The notes under the pieces are model-generated. The model was not told the origin of the DNA. It saw nothing but the letters and a program-made list of their open reading frames with translations, and ran no database searches. This document shows positions 1 to 12,132 of a stretch of DNA of 64,000 nucleotides, one piece after another. Source of the stretch: Mesodorylaimus sp. YZB2_4 (lineage: Eukaryota; Nematoda; Enoplea; Dorylaimida; Dorylaimidae). The position numbers and the translations under genes are program-made. The stretch is from NCBI GenBank assembly GCA_030248295.1, contig JASANH010000959.1:372001-436000 (forward strand), given 5' to 3'. The stretch's first letter is position 1, and the number at the start of each line of letters is the position of its first letter.

Positions 1-690
1 AAACAGCTGTCGCAGATTTTCTTCCATAATAATAAATGCCGCGTCATCTGGGAACAAGAAATTTTCAGTCATGGATTTTTGCACGAATTGTTGCTCGGGC
101 GTTGGGTAGTAGAGAGAACCTGAGATTCCTGTTGTCGCTGAAGATGGTAATGAGTCGATAACACTTTGCTCGTGCTGTTCGTGGCATGCTGGTTGAGGAG
201 TAGATGCAAGTAAGTGAGCAGTTGAGATGGCCCGCTCGGTCGGCGATGGCGCTGCCTCAAAAAATGAGGGCCCAGCTTCGTCCTATGAACAAACACACCT
301 TTTAGGATGACAGTTACAAGGGCGATATTTAAAAAAGTGGAAAGCAGAACTGCCATACATAAGTTGCGAAAACATGTGCATTTTCAAGAAGTATTTATCA
401 TTAGAGGCTTACCAAATTTACAGTTCCCGGTACCAACTCGCGAGTCCAAGGGAATATCGTGGGCACTGCATCTGCGGTAGTCACATAACGGGAGGCCCCT
501 CGTCGAGAAGAAACTTTTCTTCGAAGTGCAATTTGCAGACTGCGGTTGAGCTCGTAACGTCTTCTTCGTTGACACGAACATTTTGAAGCCACAGACGGCG
601 ACGTTGCAAGTCAGCGAATGGAAAATCAAATAAAGAAATGTTCCCGCCGCTTTTCGAGTTACACCCAGAAACTACGCAATATCTAGCCAT
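1..690 (-). CDS. THAP zinc-finger protein, 5' part, running off the window, with an apparent frameshift
   Basis: Exon 1 (690..413) encodes a THAP domain, a DNA-binding C2CH zinc finger found in nuclear regulators and in P-element-like transposases. Visible: Cys5 and Cys10 near the N-terminus, the FDFP motif, the conserved Trp34, the CKLHF pair (Cys/His ligands) and, in another frame, the diagnostic AVPTIF end of the domain. The frame changes by one base between GPPVM (then TGA, near 480) and VTTADAVPTIF, so the exon as written cannot encode the whole domain. The exon ends at donor TTTG|GTAAGC and joins in phase at acceptor CATAG|GAC to exon 2 (282..1), which is open to the left edge and is acidic and Ser/Pro/Gln-rich. 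Either the base is missing in the assembly or the gene is recently broken. It could be a host gene or a transposase relic. Confidence 0.7.
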
Positions 691-1169
691 TCTTTGTACT
701 AAGAACCAAGAAGACTAAGAAACTAAGAATCAAAAAGCGAAAAAATTAAATTTAGCACTGCCCAATAATAATCGGCGTATTTCAAACTTCGATACCGGTC
801 AAACTAAAACTCGTTGTTTGATTTATTGGATAGCTGGACTATTTTTCGTTTCTCCTGTCACGCAATTTCGCGCGCGCAGCAGACAACCCCAATTTGAACC
901 ATGGAACCTGCTCATTATGCGCGGGAAACTGCCGAACTTCTAGATCTCGACAAGGAGGGGGCCGGAAATTTTTTTTTTTTTAGATTTGTGGTCCATGACG
1001 GAGCTGAGTGGCACTGTGAAAAGTTCTTTTTTGTTCTTAGTCATCGGCCCTACAGTGCAGGTCGTCTTTAAATGGTCACTATCTCTTTCGGGGTATAAAT
1101 GCGCGCTGGCAAGAAAACATGGACAGCCGTCCAATATCTTTCCAAACCACTTATTTCAAGGCCGGATCA

Positions 1170-1262
1170 GTTCTATATGTTTCGGTTTCGGTTCCCGCTA
1201 ATCGGTTCGGTTCTCGGTTATTTCGGTTTCGATTACAAACCTTTCGGTTCGGTTCAATTTTC
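1170..1262. repeat. Degenerate TTCGG/CGGTTT tandem repeat
   Basis: The stretch is a run of imperfect copies of a TTCGGTTCGGTT-like unit with interspersed substitutions. It is one of several degenerate short-unit repeat patches in this window. No gene overlaps it convincingly. Confidence 0.6.
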
Positions 1263-1527
1263 GGGCTCAAGAGCATTTTTCAATTTAGCCTCAACTTAGA
1301 CCATCATCTGTGATATTTTACCTCGACAAAGCTTGCTGCACAGCAAATCGCCATCATAGAAAATTGAAGCAAGCCACATTTTACGCTAAATAATTACATG
1401 AATTCTAATGCCCAATATGTTCGCGCCCAAGCACACCTTCATTCCCACAGGCTGGGGTATGCCTCGAGCGAGCTAGGTGTTACCAGGTCTGCAACGCAAT
1501 AATGCCCCAGATGCAGGTTCAGACTGC

Positions 1528-1875
1528 CCTAAAACTCAAGTCAACTCAACCAAAAAAATGCGAAAAAGGCCTTTTTGAAACAAAACTGCTTCCTAAACAC
1601 CGAACAATATTCTAAGCAAGCCACGGTTGTGCATTTGAATACTATGTCAGTATTCAAAGGCTCGAAAAACTTCCAATGCTTCGGCGAGATCTCCACCCAG
1701 TTTCTCTTCACGGAAAACACCCTTTGGAGCAACGGCATTGTCGAGAGAGCTAACACGAAGACAAACATCTGAAGATGCCCTAAAGATGCCCTGAAAATCT
1801 TAGATTGCCCTAGAAATGTCACTGCCCTACTGTAAAACCTGCCCTGACAGCTTACAATTTACCCAGATTAAGGGC
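1528..1875 (+). repeat. TGCCCT-rich patch containing a possible retroelement integrase remnant
   Basis: TGCCCT recurs at roughly 15-30-nt spacing at both ends of this stretch. In between, a 65-codon plus-strand reading frame (1575-1772) ends with LWSNGIVERANTKTN. This resembles the conserved PWSNG..ER.N segment near the catalytic Glu of retroviral-type (Gypsy/BEL) integrases. Only this short motif is recognisable, with no RT, RNase H or LTR nearby, so it is at best a relic and may be coincidence. Confidence 0.3.
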
Positions 1876-1957
1876 AATTGCCCTGTACCCGGCCCAACTG
1901 CAGCCAGTGTTCCGCAGCCTGTGTGATGCTAGTGCGTGCGAAAGGCTCGTGTATAAC

Positions 1958-2029
1958 CTGTTTTCTTTGAGAATATACACGCCCTCCACGTTACCGCATA
2001 GGCCGCGTGTACATTGCCAAAGAAAACAG
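1958..2029. repeat. Small foldback hairpin element, copy 1
   Basis: A 25-nt arm (1958-1982) pairs with 2005-2029 at 22 of 25 positions around a 22-nt loop. The arm sequence (TTTTCTTTGAGAATATACAC core) recurs in a second palindrome at 16265-16326, so this is a dispersed inverted-repeat element rather than a chance hairpin. Confidence 0.65.
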
Positions 2030-2408
2030 ATAGTATTGATTGCTAAAGGGTTGCGCGACATCTGCTGCTTGGTGCACCATGGAACTGGTTCCGAGAACCG
2101 AATCGATCCGCCCGTGACAATTATGTCAAAAAAACATGTTGCCTGTTTCGAGAAACGAAAAATGTTAGTCCATCAATACAAAACTGTGAAGTTTTAGCAT
2201 CACTGCAGAATTTTTTCGCGGAGTGGACATCGTGCTCGTTTGCCGTAAGTGGTTTGGGAAGATCGTGACCAGCATCCAAGTGTGCTGCCACCTGTGGTAC
2301 GCAACCAAGGAGGACCACGGGCGTAAATTTATATCGCAAAGAAAATAAATATGCGCAAGTAGGTATTGTGAAGGGGCGTAAAAATTGTGCTGCCTTGATA
2401 AGTCCCCG

Positions 2409-5400
2409 TTATTTCTTGCCTTTCCTTGCCGACTTGAAGAAAATCTTATCCATTTCCAAAACTGGCATTTCAACACTCAAGTGTAATATTACGGCCAGGG
2501 GTAATGCCAGCCCGAGGCAATTTACAGATGAAAATGCCTGAACAAAGAAATGTTATAACGTCTGCTTGTTCAATCACCCATTTACGATTACCAGCGTCAG
2601 GTTTGAATCATAATGCGGGGGTCGCTCGCCATGGTCGAAAAGAAACATATAGCAAGGATAATGGACTAAATAAGCGCAATATGAGAGCTGCGCTAGAAAT
2701 CGGAAGCCTTTCCATGACAGAAACCTATTCAGCCACGCTATAACACAAAACATGATGACTTGAACATCCCCACGATTGGAAGCTGCAACCTACTGGCATT
2801 GTTCGTTGAGCAGATGCAGATGATCCAGGATATGCAAAGTGAAAAAGCTATTCGGATCACACCGGAATAAATTCCATTCACCCATTCAGCCATGTGCGGA
2901 ATTCGACGTCCATAAGGCACCAATAGAACAAATGCGACAGAAAGACATACGATCCAACAGAGCAAGATGACTTTCTGAAAACGTATTTTGTCTTATGAGA
3001 CTACATAGTATGCTATATGCGTTGTGATTTTAGGCGAGGCAAAATGAAAAAAGTTTCTGTTTCTTCCATCTTTTCACCACAAATTGTGATTCAAAAACCG
3101 TGCAAACAGATAACTTTTTCTGAAAAACAGAAAAAATACTCGTATTAGATACCGCCCAGTGCATACCTTATTGTAGATCCCTTGTTTCTCTTTTGACTTC
3201 AGCAAGACATATCCAACAAAAAGCCCGAGAATATAGGGTCCACTGCGAAGGTACGGTCTCGTATATGCAGCCATGACATGAACAAAATCCTGATTATAAC
3301 TAAAATGTAAGAGCAGCCATGAGTCATGACTTTGGACCATAAAGCCCTGCAGTAACTAAAACAATGTTCAATACCCTTCAGACAGTCCATGCAAGCTGAC
3401 TGGCGGCAAATTTTGCATACCATACCACAGACCACGCGCACAGCTTTCAAACACGATCATGAAGCAGCCTATTGCAAACGCGAAGCTGGGGCATCTGAAA
3501 AATCATGAAATGATTGCACTGGCCAGGCATAGCGCAAGTTCATACAGGGCCAATAGGATTAATATGACTGGCGAAAAAATAAAATACTGGAACTCGCTAG
3601 CCAAATACCACGAATGCAACATGCACGTGCGGGGAGAAGGGACATCGTCGAAATTGTTTATATAAAGTAGGTGGTGCCACCAAGTGTCCTTGCAAAGATG
3701 AGTGTCATTGGGCCAGAGAGGACCGCTCGAAAAGTAATAATACAGCTCGCTGTATATCCACAGTACCATGGCGTATGGCGGTGTCAACCTGCATGATAGT
3801 ACTCACTGGATGTAAATGGCTGGATATATTTGGATTATTGAGGGCATCATCGCAGGGAAAATGATGCTTCTGATCAAAATAGTTCCGCGAACTTCGCCTA
3901 CTATGGCATGGTTCTGTTCGCACTGTGAGCTCCCATTGCAAAAATTTCTAAGCGTATCAAGCGCCAATCTCCTCAGATGTGCAGCTAGGAAGACCATTTT
4001 GCTTTGATCAGTGCATTTGTGAACGGCACCCGCACTGCCATCTGATTGTGAGTTCTTGTTGGCGGCATTTACCTGATGTAACGACGAACGTAGAGCTTTG
4101 CCCAAGAAAGTGGATTCTTGACGGATTCTTTTTCTATTCTTTTTAGCCAGTTGTATGATAGTACAAGCCCACTAAAATAATTGCACTTCTGTCGAACGCT
4201 ACAGTATGGCACAAAATCATATTCAAGTAGATTTGAGATCTGTACCTCATGACGAAAAATGTATCCACTCCATACGATCCTAATAAAAATATTAACGTGA
4301 CCATGTTTCCCGCCTTCTGCATGTAAGTTGCATTATCTAAAGTCGGAAAAATCTGAATTTTATATCTGGAAAGGTTTAAAGACGAAATGCATTGTGTTTG
4401 TCACAATGGGATTCAAAAATGATGGGTGGTTTGCTAACTACTGTATGCGCAGCCAGGTCCGACATTGGGTCCCAAAACCCCAATTTTTTGAATTTTTGGG
4501 TTGGGTTGGGTCGGGTTTTCACAGAGGGGGGTTTTGAGTTGTGGAGTTCGACTTTTTTTCGAACCCAACCGAAAATAACCACTTTTCCACTTGGTGTCAG
4601 GATGAGTATGTTGTTGATCGGCACAGCGTTTTGAAGCCACTGCGACATGATGTCCGTTGGTTTCGAATCGACAGATCCTGGTGCTACAAAAACGTACCCA
4701 GTGCCCCAGCTAGTCTGATTCGACATGTCAATCTGACTATGACGGAAATGAGAAATCGTCTGTCAGTAAAAATCGAGCTCTGCCATGATCACTTGTCGAC
4801 TCGCAGTCAGAGATCACGTCAGCCAAGTCCTAATTTTAAAAGATTGAAAGTTTGGTTTGTCGGGATCCATGAAAAAGCCTCTTGCTTTTTGGCAGGGGTG
4901 GCTTAAGTTTTTGGCTGGGTTTAGAGAGTGATATCTTGCCTAGAAACAGGTATTTCTGCAAATTTATTTATAGACTAGTGAGAAATTATGTCTGCGAGAG
5001 GACTTTTGCAGAACTTTTGCCTCCGGCCCTCACACCCCTTCCCACTCGGGCGATTGGCGCTCATCCTTGAGCCTTAAATTATTGCGTATTTATGCAATTT
5101 TTTGCTGGCTCCTTAAGACCCCGAAATCTTGCGTAGCCTCCTGAACTGACGTAAGCTACTGCCGCTCTAGTGACGGCTGAATATGATTAAGGGAGACCAG
5201 CATCTCCTTGTTCGAGGGAGAGAGCTTGTAAGATGAAGGTGCACTGGTGAAAATTGTCCCCGAGCTGGGGTCATGTTATCTGAAACTTGCAGCTCGAAAA
5301 GGGAATGGTCGTTGAGATGATACTTCTCAGGTCTTTGGTTGTTTTTTTAGGAGTCCAAATTTCGAATTTGGAGGTGCAGTCAGAAGCTCACGCCAGTTTA

Positions 5401-7987
5401 TCACCTGTTAGATAAGTTGCTTTTGGTATCCCTGGAGGTCTTTTTGAAGGCAGATAAAGATACGAACGGGGGAGGCATGCCTCACTCAACCGCTTAAAAA
5501 TTTGTTCATCGTAAGGTCAACTTTCTAAGTTATGTGCTCTATCAAAATGTGCTACCCAGTGCCCCGTGGAGCACAGGGTAGACTTTTCCACTAACCTCCT
5601 AACTTGTCTTTTAAAGAAGACATTCGAGTAAAGCCATTACCAGGTCGCTAAGTAAAGAATGATAGCATTTTCACAGCGTTTTTACAGAAATGTGCGTCAT
5701 AATGATAATATACGCCCAGATCTTGGGTCATCTTCGATCGATTCTCCCCCCGTGTTTGAACAAAACTGAGCACTTTTTCAGTGTCGGCAATTTAGGTGCA
5801 TCACTGCCATACACAACGCAAGACCATTCGATCATAAATTTCTGCGAACTTAAAGCCTTCTTTTGTTAAAAACTTCTTTTGCAAAAACTAAATTTGTAAT
5901 TAATTCTCTGACCCACCTTCACATAGATGACCGTATTTCAAGAACCCGTGGATGGATCAGCGTGATTTTTTGGAGGGGTTCTAGTGGAATGTGTGGTTTT
6001 GAGTCGGGTCCGACTTGAACATTTTTTAGTTGGGTTTGGGTCGAACTGTGAACCTATTGTCGGACCTGGATGCGCAAATCCATATTTTACGCTTTTATAT
6101 GCGCAGTGGAGGAAAAAATATATAATAGGAGCCATTGGCCAGATACTCTCAATGTCGTGTCAGGTGTCAGCAGCGAATGCTAGTTGCCTCGTTTGATCTT
6201 AGCGAAAAAAGAGCTTTTGGTAACATTTTTTACTTCAATCAAGGCACAACTGAGTTTTAAATTTTAGATTCGCGCTGTTTTTTAATCGCTTCTGACAAGC
6301 TATTCGAATTGTTAACTAGAATAGAGGCAACTCGGATTACGACTTAGTAAATGAGAAAACAAAGCACCCCAAATACCGTGATTTTTTAGCATGATGCACG
6401 TGAAAAAAGGGTGAAATTTCGAATTTACTGTGTGTATGTTTATATAAAAACCCGCGACAAAAAAATTCTTTTTTGAATTCTAATGTGGTCACACAAAGCA
6501 CAGCGCCTTTAAAAAAATTTTCTTACCCAACCAATGCCATTGCACAATTGAGTGGAATAAAACAATCCAAATAAATGACAAAACCCGCATGCCATGCAAG
6601 CATTCAATTTGACTAGGGCTTTGCATGTTCGACAGTAATTTGGCTCCATTTGACAGGAAGGAAAATGATAGTAACACTTCGACTGACGAGCCTAAATGCG
6701 GAGGGGTGAAAATTATGCCACAAAAAAGCCGCTAGATTAGTGACTATCATCAGTGGTGGCCCAGTATACTGCGAATGTAGTTAGCGTCTCAAGAAAAATC
6801 CACTGTTAAAGTGCAGGTGTCACATAAGTTGTAAACTGCTCGCTGAGAAAGGCCCTCTGAGTGCACTTTGGATGGTCTAATTATAATACAGTACATATTC
6901 GAAGGACTAAGAGATGAATCGCCAAGCTGGGTCCTAGAGAATGTAGTTTACCACTTTTGATGGGCGCCTTGTGAGTTCCTGCCACCAGGGCAACACTCCA
7001 GTCCGATTTCAGTGAATCGCCGCTTCCCAAATATCGCTGCAGCAGAATACCGTCGAGACAGGTGGCCGTTGTCAATATCACAAACAGAAGTATGCAAACT
7101 GTTCTGAAATGGAGAAACTGACTACAAACCATACGAGAGTGACAGTTATTGCTACATACACAGCCACTATGGCAGAATAATCTTCAGTGAATATTGGAGC
7201 ATGCTCAGAGCATCGTATAGAGAACAGCTTGAAATCTGAGATTTTTGTAACTGAAACAAAATTTCTGAAAGTGTAGGGCCCGTAATACAGTTCAATCCTG
7301 ATTGCACATACTCGCGTTATAAATATCCCGACTAGTGCACGACTGTGGAACACAAATCCCTAACTGGACTTCCTTATTCACGCTGCTCCCAATAGTTGCT
7401 TTGCAGTACTGGCCGATAAATCTAGTGGAATCGTTTAAATTCCGGACAGACAAGCATTCGTAATAGGATCCTAGCCAGTAGTTGTTCCCAAATCTAACAC
7501 CCGATGGGCGCCGACCTTGCGCGTCCAATACTAAAATGACCAGTTAAGTAATGTGGCTATAATTCAAACAATCACGATTACCATTTCTAGCCCATCCGTA
7601 ATCATCCTCACATGAGCTAGTGTTGCACGTTGACAGCTCCGTCCATGCATATCGAAAATTTTCGAATTCTTGAACGCATACGTCGCTGATATTCAGACTT
7701 CCAAAAATAGAAAATGTGGTTTCCAAATATAAGATTTGAACAGCACCCTGAAACAAAGGACCACAAAAAACGGATACATGTTGGGTCTGGTTACCAGTCT
7801 TGCTTCTCACCGCAATCAATTCGGCATTAGCTACGGCAGAATCAATATCGCTTTTTGCCAGGCTGTCTCGAAATTTATGATTGCAGTGGCTTTGATCCAC
7901 ATTTCCGTCATTCAAGTGGCTTCCGTTTATTGCCACTTGCATGACGGATAGCCAAAAGATCAGAAAAAATTCTAGTAGGACCATCAT
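2409..7987 (-). CDS. NRF-6-like multi-pass acyltransferase-3 family membrane protein, about 14 exons
   Basis: Exons: 7987..7582, 7530..7312, 7250..7160, 7103..6952, 6691..6527, about 4683..4570 (3' end uncertain), 4279..4246, 4171..4073, 3788..3546, 3494..3375, 3299..3167, 2974..2794, 2737..2592, 2537..2409. Phases agree throughout except around the uncertain exon 6. The roughly 740-residue product has a signal peptide, a Cys-rich NRF domain (LDAQGRRPSG, YWLGSYYECL), a first membrane helix, then the acyltransferase-3 region: LHGMRVLSFIWIVLFHS with the expected His, GVDTFFVMSGLVLSY, RRYIRLTPPYAM, GPLW, LLYINNF and SWYLASEFQ, Pro-Tyr-Leu-Arg-Ser-Gly-Pro-Tyr, and the late LSYCAYLVHYP signature. 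The start is an ATG pair at 7987/7984 before the hydrophobic leader. Family members in C. elegans affect lipid transport and drug uptake; the substrate here is unknown. Intron 5 (6526-4684) holds repeat DNA. Confidence 0.92.
4455..4580. repeat. Degenerate GGGTTGGGTC repeat, family member in an NRF-gene intron
   Basis: Runs of GGGTTGGGTTGGGTCGGG and its complement are bounded by a conserved AGGTCCGACATTGGGT edge at 4456. The same edge appears at 6055-6072 and, inverted, at 55426-55440. The repeat abuts NRF exon 6 and obscures its donor site. Confidence 0.6.
5985..6085. repeat. Second copy of the GGGTC-rich repeat family
   Basis: The patch carries TCGGGTCCGACTTG and GTTGGGTTTGGGTCG and ends with TGTCGGACCTGGATGCGC. 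That end matches, in inverted form, the AGGTCCGACATTGGG edge of the copy at 4455. It lies inside the large intron 5 of the NRF-6-like gene. Confidence 0.55.
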
Positions 7988-9139
7988 GCAACACTTAAAA
8001 AAATTAAATTTTCGAAAAATTCAAGCATCGACGCACCCGAGTTATTTTGATGACGTGAATGACTACGATGTCTTACGTTATATTTTATGACAGATAATAA
8101 TAACCACCTTCAGGCGCCTCCAGTAAACACAGATGATGTACGTGAGTTCCGCACCAATCTACTCGACCCCGGAATTACATAAATTTTTGTCCATTTTTTG
8201 GTTAGTCCTGCACCTGTTTTGTAATCTGTAATTTTAAAACTGGCCAGTTAACGCCATTGATGGCTGCGAAAATAATTTCTAATATAAAAATGACAAATGT
8301 TTCTCGCGAGATGTAAGTCTTTTAAATAAATATGACAAGTATGTATGCGGGTGGGCGTTACCCAAGTCCGTTTCGTCTAGACGTTTTTTGTTGGTAATAA
8401 TCATGCTGAAGGAATGATAGAAGGCCAATAAAAAAAAAGTGGTACTCATCGATCAACACATCGTCTTGAGATGATGGGTTTTATTCTGCTGGCAATACCA
8501 TTTAAAATAATTCCACTTCAATCTGAAGAATAATGACATTGCACTGAAAAGCTAATTCAAGCACAGTGCCTCGAGAAGTGCTAATGTTTGACGGAACCAG
8601 TTTGGAAAATTGCCAGTGGCAGATATCTGCCTTATTTAGGCACGAGCGGCAGAGACGCCTGGGCCAGCTTCCTGTATGTTGAAAAAAGGGCTCGTAATAG
8701 TGATGAGAGGAAGACCACATGCAATGGGTGAATCACATGTCACCCACCCCGGGGTGCCAGATACATAGGCTGAGTGCTTGCTGGGGCTTGAAAAATAAGG
8801 CTACTTCGACAGTGCGAACTCGACCATCTTCTGACGTCCTTTTTTCCTGCATGCATTCAGGTTTGCTATTTCTATGAACACTCTCTCTGTGTTCTGTACG
8901 CTTTAAACGCCAAATATGAATCAACCATTTGGTGATATGTTTGCCAAAAACCAACTGAAGAACTTGATTTTCGCGTATAAAAGTGCATGTACTAGTCAGA
9001 ACAAGCAGACCAAAATTTAATTTACTCGTTACAGCACTAGCCAGGGCACCAGGGCGCCAGGGCGGTGTAAGATGTGAGAGACCAGAATTTCTGCGTGGAA
9101 TAACACAGACTGGGGTAGCGAGTCTCTTGGAGCGCAGCC

Positions 9140-9270
9140 TTAACGATAATGATAACGATATCATGTCGTTAACAAAATTTTTTCAACGTCGTTAACGAAA
9201 GGATAACGATATTTTTTGAAGTAATGGTAACGTTAACGATATTTGTCCAGAAAACGATGTGGTATCGTTA
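9140..9270. repeat. Degenerate AACGATA tandem repeat
   Basis: Imperfect copies of (T)AACGAT recur on both strands (TAACGATAATGATAACGAT, TCGTTAACG). No coding signal is seen. Confidence 0.6.
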
Positions 9271-10309
9271 ATTAAACCTTTAGTTCTTAGCTCTAAATTT
9301 TGAATTTCGCGTGATTCAACGTACGGTAATTGAGCGCGATCACAGGATATTATACTGTAGGTAAATGAAGCTCAGCATGTCTCCAAGAACCCACACATTT
9401 TTCCCGACCCAAAAACCGTACCGGACGCGGCGGCAGAACGCATCTGCACTACTGGAGTATCTATATTGTCAACAGTGTTCTCCAAGATGTCAAGAAAGAT
9501 TGTAAAATGAGCAAGCAGAAAGTTGAAAAGCTGATGGTAGTAGAAAGGGGCATGTTGACAGTATTTTTGACGAGACTTGTGTTTGGACAGCAGAAGTCCG
9601 ATTTTGCACTCGGCATTGTAAAATTACCACAGCCATCCCATAAATAGCAGGTACAGATCACATCCTCAATCGAATGGTCCTCCAAGAAAGTTGGAGGAAG
9701 CTTGAGAGCGACCATGAATCTGGTCATACGATACGCGCTAAAAAGCCCAAAGCGCATTTACAAAGAAGCTTTACAGTAATAGCATGGTTCCGTTTTAAAA
9801 GCGGAAAAAGAAAGGCTCAAAATTAGATGTCAATTCACTGTTAAGACTGTATTTATCAGCTGGACATTTATGACTTTCATATTGTGTGACCTCTCACAAA
9901 TAGCCGCAGCTTCTGAGGTTTTTGACGTCATAAGATCCTGGGCATATTCGCAGATTAATCCGCCTGTTAGGGTTTGTGTTGCTCCCATTTATGCGGCTGT
10001 GAGTGCCAGGGTACCACCCTCAATCAAACTCCGTAATTGTCACAGCCAATCTGCTGCAAGAAACTCTGTCGGTGATATGAAGCCTGCGCAAAAAATTCTA
10101 TCCGACTCATCTGGAACTTATCAGACCCGATCCGAGTCAACAAGACCCCTTCCCATCCAATGGTGAGGGAACATCAACACCCTTCAGAGCCCTCCTAAAA
10201 GGCATCTGCAACGCTCCAAAAACTGTAAACAAGGTGCGCGAACTCTTGATTTTGATAAACCTTATTACAAGACGAGTGCCAATCGTGAGCATTGAAATGA
10301 CAAAACACC

Positions 10310-10450
10310 GGAAACGACCACATTCGGATCGTTCTGAGATCACTATGCACTATGCACGCTGCACTAGATCTGATGGGTCAAGTCTTGACCTATCCGATCA
10401 CTGCGGCGTTCTTTTTTTATCAGACCTGATCGGATCTGATTGGATTCTGC
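10310..10450. repeat. GATCGGATC-type degenerate repeat
   Basis: Repeated TCCGATC/GATCGGATC words are interspersed with unrelated bases. A similar patch occurs at 50350-50440. Confidence 0.5.
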
Positions 10451-10494
10451 TTCATCTTTTTTTGAAATTTCTGTGGGTTAGGCCCGCCTCAGTT

Positions 10495-12132
10495 ACCCGC
10501 GGGACTTCCAACCCATTTTGCTTATAACCTGCCAGCAGTCGTGTTAGCGTATGAAAAGCGAGGCCATGAGGTGAGCAGCTGTCACAGCAGCTTCCCCTGC
10601 GTGTCTGCACTAGGAGCACCTCCAAACGAAGCATCCTGTGCCAGCACCAGCGAGCCAGGATGATACTGGTCAAAGGACCTTACCGACTGGTGTTCTGGAC
10701 CCAGTTTCCTGATTCGACCTTACCGACTCGTTCAGCCGCGTCCGCGTCCGCCACGTGACCATACTGGGTGAGTCACCCAGAGCCAGGTGTGAAAGGCCAG
10801 CGACGGACTTGAGCGGCGTCCACATTGCGCGTCGGCTGATCGGCTGCCAAGCAAACCGAGCCAGCCGAGCTGTCAGCTGAGCTGACGTGCGTTCACATTG
10901 CATACCTCGGTTGGCTCAGCTTGCGGTTTGCAGTCATCTTAGCTCGGCTGGGTCGTTCACATCAGAAGACGTGACGCTGCTCAAAATATACTGTCTGTTT
11001 TTCCACGGGCTCGGCTGAGAAACTCGGTTTGCTCGGCTCGCAGGAAGTTTCCCAAGAAGCAATACTACTGCAGAGAATTATCATCGTCGAAATCAAAAGA
11101 ATAAAACTAAAATATGGCTGCTATTGGTCTGCTGACCGAAGATCAGTACATGACCCATGCACAACCTGTTGCCTCAGCTTATCTTTAAGACGACGGACGT
11201 CCCGACCACGCATGCTTGCGCTGACGAATGATCATATTTTTTAACTTGGCAGACACATGGGGTATTAGGTCGACATTTCTATCTTTAATGATCAGAATGA
11301 GAAGGAACAGTAATGGAACTACATAATTAACAGGTTCGCTAAAGTCGGTTCCACTACCGTCATTCTTAGTAATGCACTCATCGATGCACATGCTGGGCAA
11401 CTCTACTGTAGGGGCTCGTTTCTAAATTCAATTAGCGTGCCCTCTGTTAATCTTAAATCCCATTATTTCTACCGGACTTCCTTGAGACCATTTCTCTAAT
11501 CCTGTTTTGACTTGAAACGCCAAATTTGACACCTCAGTCCCACCCGTTCCCCTAGCACACAAATAATGCCGACTCGCATCGGACTCTAGCCGCTTTTTTA
11601 CTGAATTCCCTGGTTGAAACCTTGAACTTCTCGAGATTCCTAGCCGCTAGAACCGATAAACCGTTTCATAAGCTCACAATAATTCAATAAGTTCATCATG
11701 ATCCATATGTTCATCGAAATTGGTGACTTTCCTGTTGATAACTCAAGAACGATTGTTCCAAGCTCGGCTGGCTCGGCTTTCAACTTTCCCAGCCGAGCTA
11801 GCTGAGCTCCTTAGCCGCAGACCGAGATGAATGTGACCAGTCCAGCATAGCCAGCCAAGCTGAGCCAACCGCAAACTGCCGACCGCAGGCTGCGCTGGCT
11901 GAGCTGATAGTCGCAATGTGAACGATACCTCAGCTGACAAGCTCGGCAGGCGGGGGTGCAATGTGGACGGCCCTGTACTATACTGCCGTCGAAGACAGGT
12001 TCTCCCTCTAATCCTGAGCACAGGCTTACTAAACTGCCGTCCTCAGCGGAACAGAACTGCGGCCTCCCGGTCAGGGATGCTGGCCCAATGCAGGACCAAC
12101 GCCTACCAACTGATCGAGAGCCACCACAGCTC
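10495..12132 (-). mobile_element. tRNA-derived SINE, interrupted copy
   Basis: The segments 10495-10810 and 12024-12132 together align with the uninterrupted copy at 23870-24271. Read on the minus strand, the right end is a tRNA-like head with an A box (TGGCTC..., GTTGGTC) and a T-arm-like stem in which CCGC pairs with GCGG. The body has shared blocks such as CCAGCACCAGC, CCAGTTTCCTGATTC and GAGTCACCCAGAGCCAGG. The copy is split by the foldback element at 10813-11973. Confidence 0.7.
10813..11973. mobile_element. Foldback/TIR DNA element inserted in a SINE
   Basis: Both ends start with GTCCACATTGC in inverted orientation. Internal inverted blocks continue for over 150 nt: TCAGCTGAG, GTTCACATTGC, GGTTGGCTCAGCTTG and AGCTCGGCTGG appear in the same order from each end. 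The ends are built from many AGCTCGGCTGG-like subrepeats. The interior, about 0.8 kb, has no recognisable transposase, so this is a non-autonomous element. Roughly 50 nt between its right end and the resumed SINE includes a partial duplicate of SINE sequence (TACTATACTGCCGTC). Confidence 0.75.

Larger units (their letters stand above)
7988..10490. other. Intergenic, no gene recognised
   Basis: The stretch is AT-rich. Open frames, including a 143-codon minus frame at 8733-9164, show no family signature. An AACGATA-type degenerate tandem repeat occupies about 9140-9270. A GATCGGATC-type patch sits at about 10310-10450. Confidence 0.5.

Noticed and set aside
3803..4105. 100-codon minus frame between NRF exons 8 and 9
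   Set aside because: The spliced model with agreeing phases (exon 8 ending at 4073, exon 9 starting at 3788) treats this as intron. The frame lacks family residues.
4376..4726. 116-codon minus frame across NRF exon 6
   Set aside because: Only the part after the acceptor at 4683 fits the acyltransferase. The 3' half is GGGTC repeat sequence.
8733..9164. 143-codon minus-strand frame
   Set aside because: It has basic, mixed composition with no motif, signal peptide or splice context, and it runs into an AACGATA repeat.
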